DNA of 64,000 nucleotides from Cordylochernes scorpioides (lineage: Eukaryota; Arthropoda; Arachnida; Pseudoscorpiones; Chernetidae). Positions 56,192 through 64,000 of this stretch are shown piece after piece. The position numbers were made by a program, and so were the translations under genes. How positions within the stretch are numbered: position 1 is the first letter of the stretch; each line of letters starts with the position of its first letter. Below the pieces are notes generated by a model, which was not told the origin of the DNA, made no database searches, and saw only the letters and a list, made by a program, of their open reading frames with translations. The stretch lies in NCBI GenBank assembly GCA_030710605.1, contig CP092863.1, positions 135,871,069 to 135,935,068 on the forward strand, read 5' to 3'.

Positions 56192-56341
56192 TTAGATAAT
56201 AAAGATGTAATAAATAACAATTTGAAATATCAATAGTATATCATAACCTCGTTAGGATATTTTCAATTCAGAGAAAATTAAAAATTTTATCTAGACTGTG
56301 CAGCTACGAATTTCATCTTGCGCACCCCCACGCAGGTTCAC

Positions 56342-56648
56342 TGCAATATAATTCCCACACTACTTGTAAATAGTCAACACATTTTTTATTTTTATATCCA
56401 TATATTTTAATATCCATATCCATATATTTTAATATCCATATCCATATATTTTAATATCTATAATCAAAGAGTAAATAGCCAATGCTTGTATATAATTTTT
56501 TGACCAACGACCCGAGGGGGTAAGAGGGAGGTTGAATAATAAACAAAGAGAAAATGGCTGCGTTTCTTTTTGTCGCGTCTATTATTTCTTATATACAAAT
56601 TTAGAGTTTTAAATTTATAATTATTCAAAGATATACCTTAATACGACA
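56342..56648 (+). repeat. 3' LTR of Gypsy-B
   Basis: Same as the 5' LTR except for one extra CCATATCCATATATTTTAAT-type unit of 22 bp. Confidence 0.92.
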
Positions 56649-59600
56649 TATATATATATATATGGTAATTTAAACCAACAACCCCATACTGTGTATATAA
56701 TTTATAATAAGATTGTCATGTTGCATATAGAGACACATCTATAAATAATTATGCGCATGATTAATCTCTGTCATTGCATCGCCATATGTAATGTAATTTG
56801 TACAAAGTGGATAAATAAATAAAATCTGTAATAGATTTAAGAGTTGAGCTAAAGCAGAGATCGAGCATAGTATTGCCAAAACAACAAAGTCTAAAGATGG
56901 AAGTCATAAATCAGGTCGATTTACAATTCCCACAAACAAGGCCACCCACACTGTCACATGTGTTGGAATGCAGAGACCCCTCTCACACCTGGACATGCCA
57001 AGGCCCCCCTTTTCTCAGAAACGCCCCTGTCACATAAGGTCGCCCCGTCTTTAACCTATAAATACATCACCTTACAGTGGCTTGTCAGTTCAGTTCAGTT
57101 TAGTTTAGTTCACCCTTAGTGCAAGCCGCGTCGGTCGTATGTTATGTCGATCTCATCCAACATGTAGTTAGGAAGAACTCGTCTATCTCCATCTTTTCGC
57201 TCCTAGCTCAGCTTTTATCTGTTAACGGAACTTTCTTAGTGCAACTGTGTCTTCGTTTTTTGTGTATGGATTACCAAGCTTTTCCACTCTGCCTCGACCA
57301 CGACTGCCTGTATTTTGTGAGAACTTTTAAAGGTCTTCCAAGGTGCAGAGAGGTACTGGAAAACTCTACACAAGGCTTACCAGAACTTCAACTTATTTCA
57401 GTAGTCGACATCAAACTCAACTCATTACATGAGCCGACAGGATTCTACAAGAGCGACAGTAACTCAACACATTATTTCAGAAGTCGACAGGATACTACAA
57501 GTCGACAAACACCAAACTTCAACTTTATATATATTTCAGAAGCCGACAGGATGACCAAAACGAAGGATGACACAACGAAGAGGTAAGAAGACCGTTCAGA
57601 TAGGAAGCGAGAAAGAGCAAAAGATGGAGGAACAAGCCCGCCATACCAACGAAACGACAAAGCAATCTCTCCCCCCAACAAGAGACGATATTTACGGAAG
57701 AAACGCCGCCCCAACGGACTTCCGCATACCCGCTAACCGATCGCCAACGTCGGGAGCAAGCTGACCGCGCCAACGACAGCCCCGATATTCCCGCAAGTCA
57801 TGGAAACCGAGCAGCGATGTGGCCCAAACCCTGTGACAAGTTCCACACCTTCGACTTGACATCGTCGAGACAATGCTCAAGGCAACAAGCCACAATCAAC
57901 TTCACAGAAGCTACAAGCGTCTACAAGCTCTACATGGAGCGTCTTCAACGTCAGCAGGAATACAAGCCAAGACCAAGTTTCCTGACTGAACTTTCACACA
58001 ACTGTAAGTTTTAAAAAAAACCTACCTTAACTTTATCCTCAAGTTCAAAACTTGATTCCCTATAAATTTTGTATTTATATTTTCACTTTAAGCATTTTAA
58101 AATCAATTTTTACCCTTTTTATACCATTTTTTAATTCAATTTTTAAAACTTTCACATTTTCATTGATCAAATTTACTTTAATTTTTAATCAGATTATAAA
58201 TTTCAAGTTATTACTCTCAATTTTACTTTTAAAAAAATAATAATTCGCCCATCACGCATTTTTACTAATTTACTAATCTTACATGCCTTTCCTAAATTTA
58301 CCTAAAATGGCATTATCCAAAGCTACGACTTGAAAAAAAAATCATTATTATTATTTTTTTTTAAATCTCATTCATCATAATTCTCAACTTATTTTTGTTT
58401 TACTTATTAGTTATCTTTATATCAAAAGACCAATATCTTTATCAATTCTTAAAATTTGGTAATGTTCACCATTTTAAGTAAGCGCCCAATTCAAATTATT
58501 TGTAACTCTCACGACATTGCCCTTTTATAAGAATCATTTTAATTATCATAATCAACAATTTAAAAAGTATATTCAAATTTTAAATATAAATTAACATAGG
58601 TGAAACGCATTTTTTTTTAATTGCAAAAATCGGAAGATACAATATCTTCAAAAACACCACTAGGGAAAACAACATCTTTCCCAAAACAAGTTAGGAATAA
58701 AGATTCACTCCACTTCACCGCCAGTAGATAATTTAAGTCACAGCCTTCCAAAACGATTACAATCGTTAATATTCGAGGATAAATACACTCCCTCGTCTTT
58801 TCCTTTTTACATGCATGATTGGTCATCAACACATTTCTTTCAAAAACCTTACAACACCCTCGCATCACTATCTCAAATTGGCAACAATTATTAGTGCGCG
58901 ACTCAACACACAAATCCAATTTCGAGCTCCACTTAGCTCTATATGGTCGCCACAATAAAATAATTTCACATTAAGCGTGCCACATCCACTAACAGTCAAA
59001 TATTCTCTCGATGTGTTTCATACAACAACCACCCATGACTTTATTAAATTTGTTATTCATGGTGAAACAGGTTAGATTTGTACCAAACTAAGACTTCACG
59101 TGACACCTTTATATTCACATTTCTCACTTCGTGTCACAGTGCCACACCACAAACTTTTTCACTTTTCAGGCCAAAGACGCCCTTCACGCCTGTGACACCA
59201 CAATTCACCCCAAAGCGTGTTCACGTCGAAAGTCGCACTTTCACCACACATCTAAACCTGACATCACCTAATTGCCAACTCAACAAAAGGAGAATATCTT
59301 CTCTCCCCCCTCAAGGCAGATCTTCTTGACCACTAGCTTCATGACGCCATTTTGAACACATGTGTCACACTACTCATTTAGATTTCCTCGAGAATCTCAC
59401 AAATCTCACCAACGAGATATCACAACACAACATACTTTAAACATTTTACATGTTAATTGATAACACCAATTAAAACAATTTGGTTAAGTCTTATATAGAC
59501 TTTTTAACGCGAAAGAGAAATCATTCTCTACATACCAGCATTGAGGACAAACGAAAAGATCATTTCACATATTCCCAGTTTCAGAGTCATAGAAATACGA

Positions 59601-60985
59601 TGTTACCAAAGGGATATAATCTAGTCACACACCACAACTGTAACTTTTCGTCAAAAGAGACAATTTTTGTTCAATTTTACACTACTTAAAATTTACCCAA
59701 TCATTAATAACCTTCAATTATATTATAAATTTTGTATAAAATCTTGAATAATTATTCTTATTCTTACCTTTCAATTATATAAACAAATTTTTTAATCCAA
59801 CATTTAAAAAAAAAAAAAAAACTTTAATCAAATTTACTTTTATTTTTCATGATATTATTTTAGTATTGTAAAACATCTAATTGTTTCAAAAATTATTTTT
59901 ATTTTATTATTTATTATATATTTTATATATTACAGGTTTAATTTTGTCCACTTACACTTTTTGTACCCGCAATCGTATTTCTATATTTCTATTCACTATA
60001 TTTTATTTGTTTAAATACCTTTATTATCTGACAAAGTTTATCATCCACTATCGGGCATCTACAACAATCGTTTTCAACAATCATATTCTTTAACCAATCC
60101 CCTATATTTTTCATCACTATCTTTTCAGTCATTGCGTCACATCAAAGTAGAAAAACGACAGCACTGCTTGACAATTTATTTTTTGATTTCGTAATTCAAC
60201 AAACTCTTTGAGAACACAGTTCCCCAGACTTACAAATTCAAACTTCTGGTCTGAACACGCTTCAAGAGTTTATTTCATTTCATCCGCAGAGCAAATCACC
60301 AACGCATACACAAAGCGTTCACTTTTTTCAACTTTCAACTTTTTTTTTCAGCTCTAGCGGACCACATTCAACCTTTGATTTCGAGTCAAGTCAGATCACA
60401 TACTGTCGCTACAATTCTACTTATCGCATGGCTCTATTTCACTCCTTTCTCAATCATATTAATAAGCAACTTTTTTTCAACAACTTTTAACCCAATAATC
60501 CTAAAATTGTGACAAAACACTGTAACCCTTATATAGGATCGCAAGTGAAACATTGCCAAGGAAGACAGCTCAAGTCTATATCCTCGCTTTGCACCTGGAT
60601 CTGAGTATTTGGTTTACATGAGCACTTCTAACAATTACATATTCTTCAACAACTTTTCAACCCAATAACACTACAATTGTGACAAAGCACTGTTACCCTA
60701 TACAGGATCACAGGTGAAACATTGCCTAGGAAGACGCTCAAGTCCATATCCTCGCTTTGCACCTGGACCTAAGTATTTGATTGCATGTGTAAATCTCACA
60801 ATTGCTTATTCTTTAACTACTAACCCTGTCCAACGCCCACCAATATTCTCTTAGAATGTGAATTTTTATGTCATCATTTTATTTTTTAATCATCTTTTTG
60901 TTAATCAAACAAAAAGTCATTTTTATTTCACTTTTATATATCCAACAAATATCATCTTGTTATAGCCCGTTTTAACCCTCACACA
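56649..60985 (+). mobile_element. ~4.3 kb non-coding repeat unit, copy 1 (LTR-element-like)
   Basis: It begins in a TA tract with GGTAATTTAAACCAACAACC and matches copy 2 (60986 onward) at many places in the same order at a 4270-4340 bp distance, for example TTCCACTCTGCCTCGACCAC (57282), GTGAAACGCATTT (58602) and AGAGAAATCATTCTCTACAT (59513). The left ~800 bp look like an LTR: CTATAAATAC promoter, then GTCGACAGGAT-type motifs (57433, 57484, 57542) like those behind the Gypsy-B LTR. No frame has gag or pol features. Confidence 0.65.
57056..57064 (+). promoter_or_regulatory. TATA-like box in repeat copy 1
   Basis: CTATAAATAC lies at the position where copy 2 has CGTATAAAAAGG (61310). The text 30-60 bases on (CAGTTCAGTTCAGTTTAGTT) would be the transcript start region. 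Confidence 0.45.
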
Positions 60986-63900
60986 TATATATATATATAT
61001 GATAATTTAAACCAATAACCTTATATTATGTAATACGTATAACAAGATTGTCATGTTGTATATAGAACTAATTATACGCATAATTGACATGTCTCCTTGC
61101 ATAACCATATGTAATGTACTGAGGATGAATAAAATTATATAATAGATTAAAAACTAAGTCAAAAGCAGGATTGAGAGATCACAAAGTAACTTCTAAAGAT
61201 AGATTGTTAGCCGACTGGTAGGCACCAGACTCGAGTAACACCGACAGTCTGTCGCCAGTCTCAGGTGTCCATCGACACGTGCATGACCCAATTCTCTTTG
61301 TCAGAGCGGTCGTATAAAAAGGCCGCGTAGCAACAGTCGGTACTAGTCCAGTTCCCCATCAGCGCGTCGCCGGTTGTCTCCAAGTTCCCCTCATTCACCA
61401 TGTAAAACAGTAAGGAATCTCCTATCTCCATCTTAGCTTTTGGCTCGCTTTTTATCTATTCAAGAAACTTTCTTTCAACGTGTCGCTTCGTTTTTTGTGT
61501 GTGTGGACATTCCCCAGTTTTCCACTCTGCCTCGACCACGACTGCCTGTACCCGGTGAGAACTGTTAAAGATCCTACAAGGTGCAGCGAGGTACTGGAAA
61601 ACTCTCCACCCCTGACTGTCCCTCTCGGTTACTACAGGTTTGACCCTCGGTTGCCACAACTTATAGCGAGAGTCGACGAGGTTCTACAACAGGCTTACCA
61701 AACCTCAACACAATATTACAGCTAGTCCACCAAACCCCAACCTATTATTACAGAGAGTCGTCAGGATCCCTAATCACAGATAAGTCGATTCAACAAATTA
61801 TTACAGATAGTCGACAGGATTACCACAACGAAGGAGACCACGACGAAGAAGGTAAAAAGACTGTCCAGATAGATAGAAGAGCCAAGAAGCAAGATGGAGG
61901 AACAAGCACGCCAATCCAACGAACCGACCAAGCAATCTCTCCCCAACGACACAGCCGAACATCCCGCAAAATAAGCCGGTGAGAAGTTACCCACCTTCGA
62001 CCTTACAACACAACCATCCAGACGACATGCCACCATCGCCAAACAGAAGTCACAAGCTTCTACAAGCTCTACATGGGACGCCTTCCACGTCATCAGGACA
62101 ACAACCAAAGACCAAGTCTCCTGACTGAACAATCATAAAAACTGTGAGTTTTTAAAAAAATCTACTTAACTCTCTCTTCATGCTAACAACTTGATTTTCC
62201 ATAAATATAATGTTTATTTTTACTGTAATTATTTTTAAATCAAATTTTACCATTTTTATAGCATTTCAATTCAAATTTTAAATCTTGTACACCATCATTT
62301 ATCAATTTTTACTTTATTTTAAGCAACTTATAAATTTTAATTCATTACTTGCAATCTTACAGTTTTAAAAAAATCATATTATATTTAAATTACTCGAATC
62401 ATAATTCTAAACTTATTTGTGTTTCTCTTAATACCTTATTTTTATACCAAAAAAACATCAATGTCTTAATTAAATACACAAAACTTTGCAAAAAATCATT
62501 GTTATGTTCACTATTATATGTACACGCCCCATTCAATTTATAAGTCACTATCACGCCTTTCTCTTTTACAAGGATAATTTTTGCACTACCATAAGCAACG
62601 ATTTAAAAAAAAAAAAAAATGTTCAAATTTTAATAAACATAGGTGAAACGCATTTAAAAAAAAAAAAAAATACAAAAATCGAAAGATACAATATCTTCAA
62701 AAGCACAACTAGAAATGTAACTGTCCTTCCCCAAAACAAGTTAAAAATTCCAGCATAGCTACACTCCCTCGTCCTTTTCTTTTTACATGCATAATTAGTA
62801 ATAATTCACACATCCCTCGGAACGAACTTCAACACATTCCCACCTTACTTTCTCCAATTGGCCACATCTATTAACGCGCAATTTAACACGTCCAATTTCG
62901 AGCCACACGAGCTCCATTTTGGCGCGAACAAAAGATTTCGCAATAAACATGCCACCTCTATAACAATCTGAAAATTCTCGATGTGTTTTGTACAACCACC
63001 ACCCATGACTAATAAATTTGTTATTTTTCGGAAACAAGTTAGATGCTGTACCAAGAACAGACTTCACGTGACACCTTTCTATTCAATCCACTTACTAAGT
63101 GTCACACAGCGCACCACAACAATTTTCTCACTTAACAGGCCCAAGACGCCTTCATGCCTGTGACACCTCACCAAAACGTGTCCACGTCGGAAAGTCGCAC
63201 TTTTACGCACATCTAACCTGACAACATTGAATAACATTTTTTAATAAGTCCGCAACATCGTCGAGACACAACGCTTGCGAACACCGAGAAAACTATATTT
63301 TCAAATAGACAAGTACCACTGTGCTGAGGAATTTTCTTCCAGCCCGCAGGGTGACTCACAAACATCAATAAACAGTTGCAGCGGCGGCAGGTGACATGAC
63401 ACCTCCAATTCCAGTTCGCCTGTACTAGAAACACGTGATCCAACTCGCGGGACGGATAGATTGCAGCACCTAAAAACTAATTGACTTACCAATCATTACC
63501 CAATTTACTTATTAATTTGAACTTTAATATTGAAATAGTATAACACTTTATATCTTTAATTATCATTATGTGTTTTACAACTTTTACATTGTTTTCACGA
63601 TCAGTATGGAATATTTTTTCTAAACTAGAACGCCATCTTTTATATAATGTTAACCCTTTATTGTTATATATTACAATCATCTTCGTCAATGCAATCCATT
63701 TTTTTTTTAAAGAATCAATCAAGTTATCATTTATTTTATATTTGTATGCTATATGTCTTTGTTTTTCTATACCCCAGCACGCAAAAGAGAAATCATTCTC
63801 TACATACCAGCATTGAGGACATACGAAAAGATCATTTCACATATTCCCAGTTTCAGAGTCATAGAAACACCGATGTTACCAAAGGGATATGACCTAGTTA

Positions 63901-64000
63901 CACACCACAGTTGTAACTTTTATTCCAAAGAGACAATTTTTGTTCCATTTTTCCCTACTTAACATTTATCTAATCATTAATAATCTTTAATTATATAATA
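60986..64000 (+). mobile_element. ~4.3 kb non-coding repeat unit, copy 2, cut by the window edge
   Basis: It starts with GATAATTTAAACCAATAACC after a TA tract. Matches to copy 1 include CTCTGCCTCGACCACGACTG (61525), GAGGAACAAGC.CGCCA (61896), GGTGAAACGCATTT (62642) and AGAGAAATCATTCTCTACAT (63785). The copies differ at many sites, so the duplication is not recent. Confidence 0.65.
61309..61317 (+). promoter_or_regulatory. TATA-like box in repeat copy 2
   Basis: GTATAAAAAGGCC is a good TATA box, followed 25-60 bases later by CAACAGTCGGTACTAGTCCA and CAGCGCGTCG. Confidence 0.5.

Larger units (their letters stand above)
50153..56648 (+). mobile_element. Gypsy-type LTR retrotransposon (Gypsy-B), coding frames intact
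   Basis: LTRs 50153-50437 (285 bp) and 56342-56648 (307 bp) both run TGCAATATAA ... TACGACA and differ only by one extra 22-bp unit in a short tandem repeat. Gag and pol are open from end to end in overlapping frames. Both flanks are TA tracts, so the target duplication (perhaps TATATA) cannot be told from the microsatellite. A 1.1 kb non-coding stretch lies between pol and the 3' LTR. Confidence 0.93.

Noticed and set aside
57119..57586. A 155-codon plus frame starting in repeat copy 1
   Set aside because: The frame is not kept in copy 2 and has no gag-like or other recognisable features.

Overview
This is animal nuclear DNA. It is AT-rich and intron-bearing, and transposons and tandem repeats make up most of it. 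Three things point to an arthropod or a closely related invertebrate, though the sequence alone does not prove it: several mariner-type elements together with a DD37D element, BEL/Pao and Gypsy elements of arthropod type, and a diacylglycerol kinase whose C-terminus reads like invertebrate DGK theta.

The only recognisable host protein gene is DGK theta, on the minus strand. Nine exons between 42275 and 17367 join in a consistent reading frame into the C-terminal ~504 residues: the region before the kinase, the catalytic domain and the accessory domain. The N-terminal C1-domain exons are not seen and probably lie beyond the right edge or further upstream. An intron-containing tRNA-Leu(CAA) gene sits in one DGK intron on the opposite strand. 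The introns hold two mariner elements, a Helitron with a DD37D element nested in it, SINEs, copies of a long-TIR repeat family, and four large tandem arrays that start within about 50-70 bp of an exon. Two of these arrays are built from a copied splice junction, one from a donor and one from an acceptor.

Left of the gene (1-17000) lie a broken BEL/Pao element (1-5933), a relic carrying a diverged hammerhead ribozyme (5934-6160), a Gypsy element with identical LTRs (7039-11792) nested inside a long-TIR element, a non-autonomous Helitron (12406-13361), a SINE and a pogo-like MITE.

Right of the gene lies the most striking object. At 44436-48760 a large inverted array of ~350 bp units carries twelve complete and one truncated type I hammerhead ribozyme, with TA microsatellites at both outer edges. 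This architecture recalls animal retrozymes or Penelope-like terminal repeats. It is followed by a decayed mariner (48836-49905), a Gypsy element with intact gag and pol frames whose pol carries an unusual hydrophobic C-terminal tail (50153-56648), and two tandem ~4.3 kb copies of a non-coding element that resembles an LTR element (56649 to the window end).
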